This document shows positions 1 to 8,064 of a stretch of DNA of 64,000 nt, piece after piece; position 1 is the stretch's first letter, and every line of letters starts with the position of its first letter. Under the pieces are notes generated by a model. That model searched no databases, was not told the DNA's origin, and saw only the letters and a list, made by a program, of their open reading frames with translations. The stretch is from contig JABLXW010000012.1 of assembly GCA_013177945.1 (NCBI GenBank), forward strand, positions 1-64,000, read 5' to 3'. The DNA comes from Bacillota bacterium (lineage in GTDB: Bacteria; Bacillota; DSM-12270; Thermacetogeniales; Thermacetogeniaceae). Made by a program: the position numbers and the translations under genes.

Positions 1-1
1 G

Positions 2-139
2 CCCGTTGCCGAGTACCTGAAGCCCCAGGGCCGCTTTGAGCACTTCTTCCGGCCGGGGAACGAGCACCTGCTCGAGGAACTGCAGGCGGAAACCGACCGG
101 CGCTGGAACCGCCTCCTCAGGCTGGCCAGGAAAATTTAA
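2..139 (+). CDS. Pyruvate:ferredoxin oxidoreductase beta subunit, C-terminal end (partial)
   Basis: Only the last 45 codons are in the window; the frame enters from the left edge and stops at 137-139. The peptide starts PVAEYLKPQGRFEHFF and continues through an ENEH/ELLEE-type stretch into DRRWNRLLRLARKI. This resembles the C-terminus of the thiamine-diphosphate (beta) subunit of 2-oxoacid:ferredoxin oxidoreductases, where an EYL-x-QGRF segment and a DRRW helix close the protein. The full enzyme would oxidise pyruvate to acetyl-CoA with ferredoxin. The assignment rests on this short tail only, so another 2-oxoacid substrate is possible. A strong terminator follows directly. Confidence 0.6.
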   Translation, partial: PVAEYLKPQGRFEHFFRPGNEHLLEELQAETDRRWNRLLRLARKI

Positions 140-151
140 CTAAGAGGCCCC

Positions 152-209
152 GAAGCCGCCGTATACCTCCCGAACTGGTTTGAAAACCAGTTCTTCGGCG
201 GCTTCTTTA
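152..209 (+). terminator. Nested-hairpin intrinsic terminator
   Basis: An outer 10-bp perfect stem (152-161 with 196-205) encloses a second perfect inner stem (about 172-180 with 185-193, tetraloop-sized). A T-rich tail follows. It ends the 2-oxoacid oxidoreductase transcript and could also act on convergent transcription from the antiporter gene. Confidence 0.75.
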
Positions 210-267
210 TTTTATGCTTTTATTACTGTATTACTGTTATAGACCAGTCTTTCCCAGGCGTGCTTTT

Positions 268-1452
268 TTATCGGGTAGCAGCAGGAACCCTCTCTTGTTT
301 TTCACGTAATTTATTAATCAAACAGGCAAGGACCGGGGGAGTTGTCAGCGTCGTAAGTATCGACATAGCTACAACAATTCCGAAAACGTCCATTGAAATT
401 ACCTTTAAATTTAGTCCCAGTCCGGCCACCAAAATTCCCACTTCGCCCCGGGGAACCATTCCTGCCCCAATAATTGTTGCTTCCTGCCGCCCCAGGGTGA
501 AGGCGCCCAGGGAGGCTCCTGCAAATTTTGTCACAATAGCGAGGATGGTAATCAGGACGATTAAAGTCAGGGTTTCAGGACGCAAAAAAATTCTTATGTC
601 AAGTTGGAGCCCGATGAAGACGAAGAAGAAGGGCGAAAAGAGGGCGTAAATAGGTGCCACCTCTTCTTCAATCCGGTAGTATTCCCGAAGTTCGGAAACG
701 GTTAAACCCGCCAGGAAAGCTCCGATAATTGCCGCAAGGCCGATATATGTGGAGAGGGCAGAGAGGCCGAACAAAAAAGTAATCACCGGAAGAATGGGGG
801 ATTGCACAAATTCGATCCTTTTCCTTTCACTTAAAAATCTTTTAAGCAGAAGAGGAATGCCGAACATAAAAATTGCAACAAAGAGAAGGGCAGTCAGGAG
901 GGGGACCAGGACTTCCCCCGCGGAAATGCCTCCTGCTTTAAGGCCCAATACCCCCGCCAGCAAGAGCATTGCTAAAATATCGTCCAGCACGGCCGCTCCC
1001 AGGATGACCCTGCTGTATCTTTCCTTGAGAGCATCAAGCTCCAGCAAAACTTTTGAAGTGATTCCAACACTTGTGGCCACTAAAGCGGTTCCAAGAAACG
1101 CGGCCTCAATAAAATTTGACCCGAATTGCCGGGCAAAAGCAAATCCCCCGGCAAAAGGAAAGACAACACCCAGGGTTCCGGCCAGGACGGCGGGAAAACC
1201 TACCTTGATCATTTCCCGGACGTCGGTCTCCAATCCCACGGTGAATAGAAGAAAAACCGCACCTAATTCTGATAAAACTCGCAGAAATTCACTTTCGTGG
1301 ACCAGGCCCAAAACAGAAGGGCCGATGGCGACCCCGGTTAAGATTTCCCCTACGACAAAAGGGATGTTCAAGCGGAGAGAGATCACCCTTCCAATTCCTG
1401 CGGCCAGAAGGACCGTAAAAAGTGTTAATAAAATTTCTCCGGCCTCATGCAT
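268..1452 (-). CDS. Monovalent cation:proton antiporter, CPA2 (KefB-like) family
   Basis: The 394-residue product is almost entirely hydrophobic, with about 11-12 membrane segments, and matches the sodium/hydrogen exchanger domain of the CPA2 family. Visible family features include the N-terminal LLTLFTVLLAAGIGR helix, the segment IPFVVGEILTGVAIGPSVLG, LSELGAVFLLFTVGLE, and VPRGEVGILVAG in the C-terminal half. It should exchange Na+ or K+ for H+ across the cytoplasmic membrane. It has no C-terminal RCK/TrkA-N domain, so it is the short antiporter-only form. The ATG at 1452 has an AGGAG site about 9 bases upstream. It stands alone on the minus strand, downstream of the glucan genes on the same strand but about 110 bases away. 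Ion specificity cannot be read from sequence. Confidence 0.85.
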   Translation of the reverse strand: MHEAGEILLTLFTVLLAAGIGRVISLRLNIPFVVGEILTGVAIGPSVLGLVHESEFLRVLSELGAVFLLFTVGLETDVREMIKVGFPAVLAGTLGVVFPFAGGFAFARQFGSNFIEAAFLGTALVATSVGITSKVLLELDALKERYSRVILGAAVLDDILAMLLLAGVLGLKAGGISAGEVLVPLLTALLFVAIFMFGIPLLLKRFLSERKRIEFVQSPILPVITFLFGLSALSTYIGLAAIIGAFLAGLTVSELREYYRIEEEVAPIYALFSPFFFVFIGLQLDIRIFLRPETLTLIVLITILAIVTKFAGASLGAFTLGRQEATIIGAGMVPRGEVGILVAGLGLNLKVISMDVFGIVVAMSILTTLTTPPVLACLINKLREKQERVPAATR

Positions 1453-1562
1453 CTTATTTGCTCTCCTGTTTATTAAAAAAATTTAAATGGTTGCAAAAAT
1501 TTTACAACCATTTCATATTTTATCCTATTGGCAGAACAGGATCAAGAATATAGGGGAAAGAT

Positions 1563-3200
1563 TTATGCAGGCTGGAGGGCGCGGCGGGAAAGCGGCCCGG
1601 GAAGCCTCTCCACATGCCGGCTCTGGTAGACCCGGTAATCTATTTGGGGAAAAATGTTGTCCTTCTGCTCTATTTCGGCGAGCCGGCCTTCGTTTATGGT
1701 GTTTCTCTTGATGCTTTCATAAAGCTCGGTGAAACAGGCAATGTGTTTTATCAAGCGCTGCCTGGCGTACTCCACCATCGTACCGGTCTTCATGATAAAG
1801 GGCCAGTCGCTGCTCTGGGCCAGCAGCAGCTCGCGGGCGGCCTGGTTGAGGGCGCGCTTCAGGGGCCCCTCTGCGTTTTCATATCTGTTGGCAAGTTCCA
1901 CCATGCGCTCTCCAGCCTTGTGCAGGTGCCGCCAGATCCAGTCGTTCGCCCCGTTCAGCCAGACTTCATGGTATCCCTTCCACCCCCAGCTGGATTCCGA
2001 AGGGGTGGAGACCTGATTGCAGGGGTAAATTTTGAGATACTCACCGGGTGTAATCATCTTGATCGTATTCTGGTCGTGGTGAATTTTCCGGATCAGATAG
2101 TCCAGCCACTGGGGCCCCTCAAACCACCAGTGACCGAAGAGTTCGGCGTCGTAAGGAGCAACGACAACGGGCTTTCGGTCAAGAATCTGGGCCAGCCACT
2201 CCACCTGCTTTTCTCTGTTGAACATGAAGTTCCCGGCGTGGAGGGCTGCTTTCTCCAGGGCGTTTTTTCTCACGTAAGGCTCTTTGTGGTCGGAAAGCCC
2301 GGTGATCCGGTAGTACTTGATCCCTGTGTGTGTCCGGATTCTCCCCTCAGGGAGATAGGGGCCGATGTAATCAAGATCGAGGTCGTATCCGATGTCCCGG
2401 TAAAAGTCGCGGTAGTCGAAGTCTCCCGGGTATCCTTCCCGGGCGCTCCAGACCTGTTTCGAGGATTCCACGTCCCTTCCAAAGGCGGCGACCCCGGATG
2501 GTGTGTAGACCGGAGCAAAGTAGCCGTATTTGGGACGGGGTGAAGCGTGGAGCAGCCCGTGGCTTTCGACAAAGAAATATTTAATGTCAAATTTCTTTAA
2601 GATCCTTTCATCCCCGGGCCGGTACCCGCATTCGGGAAGCCAGAACCCCTGAGGGCGGCGCCCGAAGTGTTGTTCGTACAGGGCGACGGCAACTGCCACC
2701 TGGGCGTGAATTATTTCCCGCTGCAATCCCAGAAGGGGAAAATACCCGTGTGTGGCGCCGGTTGTGATTATTTCTATTTTTCCTGAGTCCTGAAGCCGCT
2801 TGAAGGCCTGCACCAGGTTCCAGCGGTATTTTTCTGTTAGGAGGTGGTAGGCGCGGGAAAAGAGATCCCGGTACATCAGGGCATTCTCGTGAAACTCTGG
2901 CTGGTTTCTCGTCCGGACAACCTCGCGCTCTGCCAGCTCCATCAGCTTTTCCAGGTGCCGGACGCAGCGGTGGCGGAGGAGGTCGTCTGTGAGCATGGAG
3001 ATCAGGGTCGGGGAAAGGTTGAGAGTTATCCGGAAATCGACGTTGTCCTCCAGCAGTTTTTCGAAAGTCCACAAAAGGGGGAGATAGGTCTCCGCGACGG
3101 CCTCATAAAACCACTTCTCTTCCAGGAAATGTTCGTGTTCCGGGTGGCGGACGTAGGGTAAATGGGCGTGCAGAACGAGGCAAAGGTAGCCCTGGGTCAC
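1563..3200 (-). CDS. GH57 1,4-alpha-glucan branching enzyme
   Basis: This 545-residue enzyme belongs to glycoside hydrolase family 57 with the DUF1957 C-terminal region. It should form alpha-1,6 branches in glycogen-like alpha-glucan in the cytoplasm. The N-terminus holds the family LVLHAHLPYVRHPE motif. The nucleophile motif WLPECGY places Glu190. The acid/base motif PYDAELFGHWW places Asp351. The open frame extends 46 codons further upstream, but the GTG at 3200 is chosen because GGAAGGG lies about 8 bases before it and the protein then starts at the conserved LVLHAHLPY segment. It is in one direction with the DUF4912 protein (33 bases between them) and divergent from the GH15 enzyme, so the three probably serve alpha-glucan storage and use. 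Confidence 0.9.
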   Translation of the reverse strand: MTQGYLCLVLHAHLPYVRHPEHEHFLEEKWFYEAVAETYLPLLWTFEKLLEDNVDFRITLNLSPTLISMLTDDLLRHRCVRHLEKLMELAEREVVRTRNQPEFHENALMYRDLFSRAYHLLTEKYRWNLVQAFKRLQDSGKIEIITTGATHGYFPLLGLQREIIHAQVAVAVALYEQHFGRRPQGFWLPECGYRPGDERILKKFDIKYFFVESHGLLHASPRPKYGYFAPVYTPSGVAAFGRDVESSKQVWSAREGYPGDFDYRDFYRDIGYDLDLDYIGPYLPEGRIRTHTGIKYYRITGLSDHKEPYVRKNALEKAALHAGNFMFNREKQVEWLAQILDRKPVVVAPYDAELFGHWWFEGPQWLDYLIRKIHHDQNTIKMITPGEYLKIYPCNQVSTPSESSWGWKGYHEVWLNGANDWIWRHLHKAGERMVELANRYENAEGPLKRALNQAARELLLAQSSDWPFIMKTGTMVEYARQRLIKHIACFTELYESIKRNTINEGRLAEIEQKDNIFPQIDYRVYQSRHVERLPGPLSRRALQPA

Positions 3201-3232
3201 TTTACAAACCCTTCCTTTCGCGGTTAAAGTTT

Positions 3233-3946
3233 TTACCAATTCATTGGTGAGCCGATCAACGCCGGAGAACTGGGACCGGGGTAGACGCGTCCGATGCGTT
3301 CGTAGAGCCTTTTCTCGTATTCTGCGAGGAGCAGCCATTCTTCGTCAACAATTTCCGAAACCCGATCCCGGGGTGTGCTTACAAAGTTGGAGCGGGCAAT
3401 AAAGATATAGGTCCCATCGGGCAGGACGCGCCCCAGTTCCACGCAGAAGGTTTTGTCTGGCTCGCCGGTGTGGATGTACCAGTTGTTGGCATAGTCGTTG
3501 ATCGGAATTTCTACATAATCTCTGCTGTCAAAGAAGTAAAGGTTGGTTGCATTGTAAACCCGCAGGACGGGCCTCGATTCTTCCCAGGAGCGGGGGCCAA
3601 ACCGCTCTGCTAGCTCCCTCCTTTTTGCCTGGCTGATTTCCCAGTAGGCGAAGATCCAGTAAGGATCCCTGGCGAGGGCGACGATTTTACTTTCTCCGTA
3701 GGTCCAGGGAAGCTCGCAGGTTTCAGGTCTGGGAGCCTCCCGCTCCTCTTTGCCGATCAACGGTTTGGGCTGGGTTGCTGTGAACTCTTCAGCAGCTTCC
3801 ATGGGAAAGGGCTTCTGCTGCTTGGGATGCCGTTTTTCTTCTGGACTCTGGGGTTTTTGCTGGGGGAGTCCTTTTCTGGACATCAAAGACAAGCCTCCTA
3901 AGACTAAAATTGCAAAAAATAAAAGCAGAAAGTCTATCAGGGCCAT
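3233..3946 (-). CDS. Membrane-anchored DUF4912 protein
   Basis: The 237-residue product begins with a single membrane segment (residues about 3-20, LIDFLLLFFAILVLGG). A charged proline-rich linker follows, then a DUF4912 domain (about 95-215) with the typical stretch PYWIFAYWEIS and later RVYNATN. DUF4912 proteins are commonly found beside GH57 branching enzymes in Clostridia, but their role is unknown; carbohydrate binding is often supposed. The ATG at 3946 is chosen over an upstream extension because AAAGGAGGAGGGG lies just before it and the extension is basic, low-complexity sequence. It is cotranscribed with the branching enzyme on the minus strand, and its upstream region (3947-4121) is shared with the divergent GH15 gene. 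Confidence 0.8.
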   Translation of the reverse strand: MALIDFLLLFFAILVLGGLSLMSRKGLPQQKPQSPEEKRHPKQQKPFPMEAAEEFTATQPKPLIGKEEREAPRPETCELPWTYGESKIVALARDPYWIFAYWEISQAKRRELAERFGPRSWEESRPVLRVYNATNLYFFDSRDYVEIPINDYANNWYIHTGEPDKTFCVELGRVLPDGTYIFIARSNFVSTPRDRVSEIVDEEWLLLAEYEKRLYERIGRVYPGPSSPALIGSPMNW

Positions 3947-4121
3947 CGCAACGGTCCCCTCCTCCTTTCGGGAGCTGAACCCCATCGTTTTGGTTCGAAA
4001 GAGATTATTTTCCTTCCTGGTCGGAAAAATTAATTTAATAACGCGATTTCTGTTGGTATTATGTCCAAACCGAAAAGGGTTTATTTCAAGTCGGGGCCGT
4101 TTTGAAACAGGAGAGTGGTGT

Positions 4122-6092
4122 ATGCCGAGGAATTTGGTATTAGGCAACGGCAATATTTTGATTAATTTCGATCATGCCATGAACATGCGCGATCTTTATT
4201 TTCCCTACGTCGGGATGGATAACCACATCGCGGGGCACCGCTGCAGCATCGGCTTTTGGGAGGCAGGGAATTTTTCCTGGATTGACGAGGGGGTTTGGGA
4301 GAAAAGCCTGGGGTACCAGAAGGACACCCTGGTTACCCTGGTAAAGGCGAGAAATTTAGTGCTGGGCCTGACGGTTGTAATCAACGATGCCGTTCACCAC
4401 CGCTTCTCCATTTTTCTCCGAAGAATGGAAATTAAAAACCTCGAGAAGAGGGCCAGGAGCGTCAGGATTTTTTTTAACCACGATTTTTCTCTGGGCGGGT
4501 TCGATGTGGGGGACACCGCCCTTTACGACCCCACTTTAAAGGCTGTCTGCCACTATAAAAGAAATCGCTATCTTCTGGCAAACGGGAGGGTTCAGGGGAA
4601 GGGCATCTTTCAGTACGCGACGGGATTGAAGCGCTTCGGGGCGGCCGAAGGCACCTGGCGGGATGCGGAGGACGGCTGGCTGGAGGGGAACCCTGTTGCT
4701 CAGGGCTCTGTAGACAGCACCATCAGCTTTGAGGTGAGCCTGGAGCCCGGTGCGGCAGAAATCCTCTGGTACTGGCTTGTCATGGGCGAAAACTTCCGGG
4801 AGGTCCGGGAGCTGAATTACCTTGTCCTGGAGCGGGGGCCGGCGGCCCTCCTTGAAGAGACGAAAAACTACTGGTATCACTGGGTGAACAAGCAGGAACG
4901 GGACTTCGCCGACCTCCCCCCCAAAGTGTCAGATTTATTCAAACGAAGCCTGCTTGTGGTTCGGACCCAGTGCGACAACCGCGGGGCGATCCTTGCGGCC
5001 AACGATACCGATATTCTTGTGACCAACCGCGACCACTACAGCTACATGTGGCCGCGGGATGGTGCTTTAATTGCAATGGGGTTTGATAAGGCAGGGTATC
5101 CGGAGATCCCCTTGCGCTTCTTCCAGATGTGCGCCAGGATTCTCACCGAGGGAGGGTACTACCTTCATAAATACAACCCCGACGGTTCTGTAGGCTCCAG
5201 CTGGCACCCCTGGATCCATGAGGGCGAACTCCAGCTCCCGATCCAGGAAGACGAGACCGCCCTGGTGAATTACGCCCTGTGGAACCATTACTGCTGCTTC
5301 CGGGACTATGAGCTTGTGGAGTCTCTCTACCATGAAATGGTAAAAAAGGCGAGCGATTTTTTGGACCGCTACCGCGACCCGGCCACGAAGCTGCCGCTGG
5401 AGAGCTACGATCTGTGGGAGGAGAGAAGGGGTGTTTTCAGCTTTACGGCTGCCGCAGTCTACGCGGGTCTTGAGGCGGCCGCGCGCTTTGCGGATTTGTT
5501 CGGGGACTGCCGGGCTGCCGGGGTTTACCGCCGGGCAGCCCGGGAGGTCCGGGAGGGGATGGAGCGCTGCCTTTACAGCAGCGATCTGGGCCGGTTTTTG
5601 CGGGGGGTTTACCTCCGGCGCGGGGACCTGATCCCCGACTACACCCTGGATGCCAGCCTGTACGGGCTTTTTGCCTTTGGGGCTTTTGCGCCTGACGATC
5701 CCCGGGTCGTTCGCACGATGGAGGCGGTCCGGGAAGGGCTCTGGGTCAAAACCCAGGTGGGGGGGCTTGCCCGGTATACCGGCGACTGGTACTTCCGGAG
5801 AAGCGAAGATCTTGAAAAAGTTCCCGGCAACCCCTGGTTCCTGACAACGATCTGGCTCGGGGAGTGGTACATCGCGAAGGCCAGAACCAAAAAAGAGCTG
5901 GAGTATGCGAGAGCAATTCTGGAATGGGTGGCCGACCACCGCATGGAAAGCGGAATTCTATCCGAACAGATCCACCCCTACACGGGAAAGCCTCTTTCTG
6001 TGGCCCCCCTTACCTGGTCCCACGGCGCCTACGTGCTGGCAGTTGCCAACTACCTGGAAAAATACCACGCCCTGCAGGCAGCGGTAGAATAA
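4122..6092 (+). CDS. GH15 glucoamylase-like alpha-glucan hydrolase
   Basis: The 656-residue protein has the glycoside hydrolase family 15 layout: an N-terminal beta-sandwich (about 1-270) and an (alpha/alpha)6 barrel. Barrel motifs seen are YSYMWPRDGALIAMGF, an acid candidate in YDLWEE (Glu433/Glu434), a base candidate in GILSEQIHPYTG (Glu615) and the closing LTWSHGAYV. It should release glucose from the non-reducing ends of alpha-glucans; trehalase or glucodextranase activity is possible in this family. No signal peptide is visible, which points to the cytoplasm and intracellular glycogen. The open frame extends upstream, but the ATG at 4122 has an AGGAG site 9 bases ahead and gives the normal family N-terminus. 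It is divergent from the branching enzyme and DUF4912 gene. Confidence 0.88.
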   Translation: MPRNLVLGNGNILINFDHAMNMRDLYFPYVGMDNHIAGHRCSIGFWEAGNFSWIDEGVWEKSLGYQKDTLVTLVKARNLVLGLTVVINDAVHHRFSIFLRRMEIKNLEKRARSVRIFFNHDFSLGGFDVGDTALYDPTLKAVCHYKRNRYLLANGRVQGKGIFQYATGLKRFGAAEGTWRDAEDGWLEGNPVAQGSVDSTISFEVSLEPGAAEILWYWLVMGENFREVRELNYLVLERGPAALLEETKNYWYHWVNKQERDFADLPPKVSDLFKRSLLVVRTQCDNRGAILAANDTDILVTNRDHYSYMWPRDGALIAMGFDKAGYPEIPLRFFQMCARILTEGGYYLHKYNPDGSVGSSWHPWIHEGELQLPIQEDETALVNYALWNHYCCFRDYELVESLYHEMVKKASDFLDRYRDPATKLPLESYDLWEERRGVFSFTAAAVYAGLEAAARFADLFGDCRAAGVYRRAAREVREGMERCLYSSDLGRFLRGVYLRRGDLIPDYTLDASLYGLFAFGAFAPDDPRVVRTMEAVREGLWVKTQVGGLARYTGDWYFRRSEDLEKVPGNPWFLTTIWLGEWYIAKARTKKELEYARAILEWVADHRMESGILSEQIHPYTGKPLSVAPLTWSHGAYVLAVANYLEKYHALQAAVE

Positions 6093-6129
6093 AAAGTCGT
6101 GGGAGGCATGCAGCAACGCGCCTCCCACG
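6091..6129 (-). terminator. Intrinsic terminator of the SurA-N-like gene
   Basis: A perfect 10-bp stem (6098-6107 with 6120-6129) with a 12-base loop is followed, reading the minus strand, by an ACTTTTTATT tail. It lies directly after the minus-strand gene ending at 6168 and abuts the stop codon of the plus-strand GH15 gene. It has no T-run on the plus side. Confidence 0.7.
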
Positions 6130-6167
6130 CGAGCAGAAATTCTTCGAAATGTGGTTGAAGTGGAGAT

Positions 6168-6815
6168 CTACCGGCTCTTAATTTCCACTACGGCTTTTTC
6201 TTTGAGTTCTCTGGTCAGTTTTTCAAACGCAGCTCTCTCTGCAGCCAGTCTTTGATCAGCCGGAACATTCGGCCCAAGCCTCCTGTCGGTTTCGTCGTAT
6301 ATCTGGGCGCGAAGCTTCCCGATGCTTAAGGCTTGCTGATAGAGAGGCGGAGCCACTTTGTCAAAAAACTCATCGATGGTTAACCCCTGACCTTCGATGT
6401 AGTTCTTAATTAATTCTGGGTTCTCAACGTCAGAACCGAATGCCTCCTTCTTCATTCTCTGTGAAAATTGCTTTGCTTCTTCGAGGCTTACCGTGAGACC
6501 GCGTTTTTTGGCTTCTTCATAAAGTACAGTTTTTTCGATGATTTTTTCTCGGACTTCATCATCCGAAACTGATTCACGCTCAAAGGACAGTAAAGCCCTC
6601 TGGTTCTCGAAGTCTTTCTTTGTCACCGGCATCCCGTTAACCACCATCACTATTTTATCTTTGTCCGGAATGCTTTCGTTTTCTCGAAGTTTTTGCCCTA
6701 CTAAAAATTCTGGTCGAGGAAAAGAAAATAACTTGCTGCTTCCAAAAGCAACACCCACAAGGATAAATGCCAGCAATCCCAACCCAACTATCTTTGGATA
6801 CGATTTTACTTTCAT
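6168..6815 (-). CDS. Membrane-anchored SurA N-terminal-domain protein
   Basis: The product has 215 residues. It starts with a basic tip and one hydrophobic segment (about 8-28, ending VAFGSSKLF), which is either a signal peptide without a lipobox or a membrane anchor. The rest is helical and resembles the SurA N-terminal chaperone domain: VVNGMPVTKKDFENQ, then VREKIIEKTVLYEEAKKRGL and a helical hairpin. There is no parvulin-type peptidyl-prolyl isomerase domain, so this would be a chaperone-only relative of PrsA/SurA acting outside the membrane. A GTG at 6824 is in frame, but the ATG at 6815 fits the TAGGGAG site (8 bases). It is a single gene with its own terminator. Confidence 0.7.
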   Translation of the reverse strand: MKVKSYPKIVGLGLLAFILVGVAFGSSKLFSFPRPEFLVGQKLRENESIPDKDKIVMVVNGMPVTKKDFENQRALLSFERESVSDDEVREKIIEKTVLYEEAKKRGLTVSLEEAKQFSQRMKKEAFGSDVENPELIKNYIEGQGLTIDEFFDKVAPPLYQQALSIGKLRAQIYDETDRRLGPNVPADQRLAAERAAFEKLTRELKEKAVVEIKSR

Positions 6816-7055
6816 TATTTTCACTCCCTACTTAAATTATTTACCCATCCAGCCGTTCAGGATACAATATAACCGCCTGGATGATTGGCAACAGATAGAG
6901 GTCAAGCAGGGCCGCTTTTTTAGGTTAGGGGGGCGGCGTGGCAGGGATATTGGCGGCCCTTTTGAAGTAAAGATTTAAAGCATTTTTAGAGGTGCCGGGA
7001 TGAAGCACCAATATCAGAACGTCTGGGCGATTCTGTATTGAGCGGGGTATTCATT

Positions 7056-7769
7056 ATGGCGTTAAAGACAAAGTTGTTGGTGGGTTGGGCAGCAGCTTTC
7101 TTCATATTCTCAATTTTCTGGGAGTCCGGTTTCTATTCTTTTATCCTGCCGTATTTGGTCTATTACAACGCAGGTCTTGCCTTTCTGTTTGGCCTTGCCG
7201 GAAGCGCTTTAACCCTGCTCCTGCTCCGCAATAAATATGCTTATCACATCAGGCATCTTGATGCGCTGGCCGTTTTAACAGGGGCAAGCGGCCTTCTCTA
7301 TCTTTACAACAATGCAGCTGCTGCTTATGCATTAGGGTGCTGCAGATACTACCAAGCGGGATCAATCCCTGAAGAGTTTCTGATGTCCCGTATATATCAC
7401 AGTTATTTTAATTTATTTAAAGATTTTACGGCGCTGTTCCTGGTCTTTTTCCTGGCTTTAGCCTCTCTTTTTGTCCTGGTCTTTCTCTGGCACATAAAAT
7501 TTAAGGGCAAAGCATCGGGAACGGAGTTAATTAATTTCCTTGCTGCCTGTTACGGGTGGGTTCACTTTTTCCTCGGCAAGGCGTTCCAGGCAAATTTTGC
7601 CTGGAACGAGTTGAATCCCTTGCCAGATTTTCTGCATTTTCTGCTTAAATTTCCTGCTGTTCTCATGCCACTCCTGATATTAAGTTTAGGATTAACCTGG
7701 TGCGGAATCAAACCTTTGACGCCAAAGCTTAATCCCAACGAACTGCTGAACATAAACAATCAAAAATAA
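7056..7769 (+). CDS. Hypothetical polytopic membrane protein
   Basis: The 237-residue product is not recognised. It has about six hydrophobic segments (near residues 7-25, 32-50, 60-75, 125-150, 165-185 and 200-225) and ends in a polar LNPNELLNINNQK tail. Two adjacent cysteines (CCRYY) lie in a loop near the middle. The ATG at 7056 is chosen with only a weak GCGGGG site; a TTG at 7038 is the alternative and would add six residues. Base composition is lower in GC than the flanking hyp operon. It stands alone, and a decayed PIN-domain toxin overlaps or abuts its 3' end on the other strand. No function is proposed. Confidence 0.55.
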   Translation: MALKTKLLVGWAAAFFIFSIFWESGFYSFILPYLVYYNAGLAFLFGLAGSALTLLLLRNKYAYHIRHLDALAVLTGASGLLYLYNNAAAAYALGCCRYYQAGSIPEEFLMSRIYHSYFNLFKDFTALFLVFFLALASLFVLVFLWHIKFKGKASGTELINFLAACYGWVHFFLGKAFQANFAWNELNPLPDFLHFLLKFPAVLMPLLILSLGLTWCGIKPLTPKLNPNELLNINNQK

Positions 7770-7779
7770 AAGCAGAAAA

Positions 7780-7977
7780 CTTCCCTTAATACAAACCTCG
7801 ATTATTTCGGGGTCCCGCGTAACAATTTCGCTCCCTGTTTCCCTGGCCAACGCCAGGACGAAGGCGTCGGCGTAAGAGATCCTGTAGTTCATATTGTAAG
7901 ACACCATGATTAAGGAAGCAACCTTTTTGGCCGATAAGGGATGCCCCAGGTCGGGTTTGATTTGGATTCTGTGCAGT
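7780..7977 (-). pseudogene. Remnant of a VapC-type PIN-domain toxin
   Basis: On the minus strand the frame reads ...LSAKKVASLI, then RISYADAFVLALARETG, then SEIVTRDPEI. This is the C-terminal half of a PIN-domain nuclease of the VapC type, whose family signature is the acidic SxADAF helix followed by VTxDPEF. The N-terminal half with its first acidic residue is missing: an in-frame TAA lies just upstream (about 7985) and no start codon is suitable. After DPEI the frame runs into unrelated hydrophobic sequence. No antitoxin gene is visible beside it. I read this as a broken toxin gene. Confidence 0.6.
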
Positions 7978-8064
7978 CCTGATATTTACACCCCTGTCCT
8001 GTTATGTTAAGATGGGATTGTCAGATTTTATTCTGTATGATTCTGATGGGGGGAGAGGGCGCAC

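Noticed and set aside
1487-1711. Plus-strand frame between antiporter and branching enzyme
   Set aside because: It runs into the 3' end of the GH57 gene, has no ribosome site and no recognisable content.
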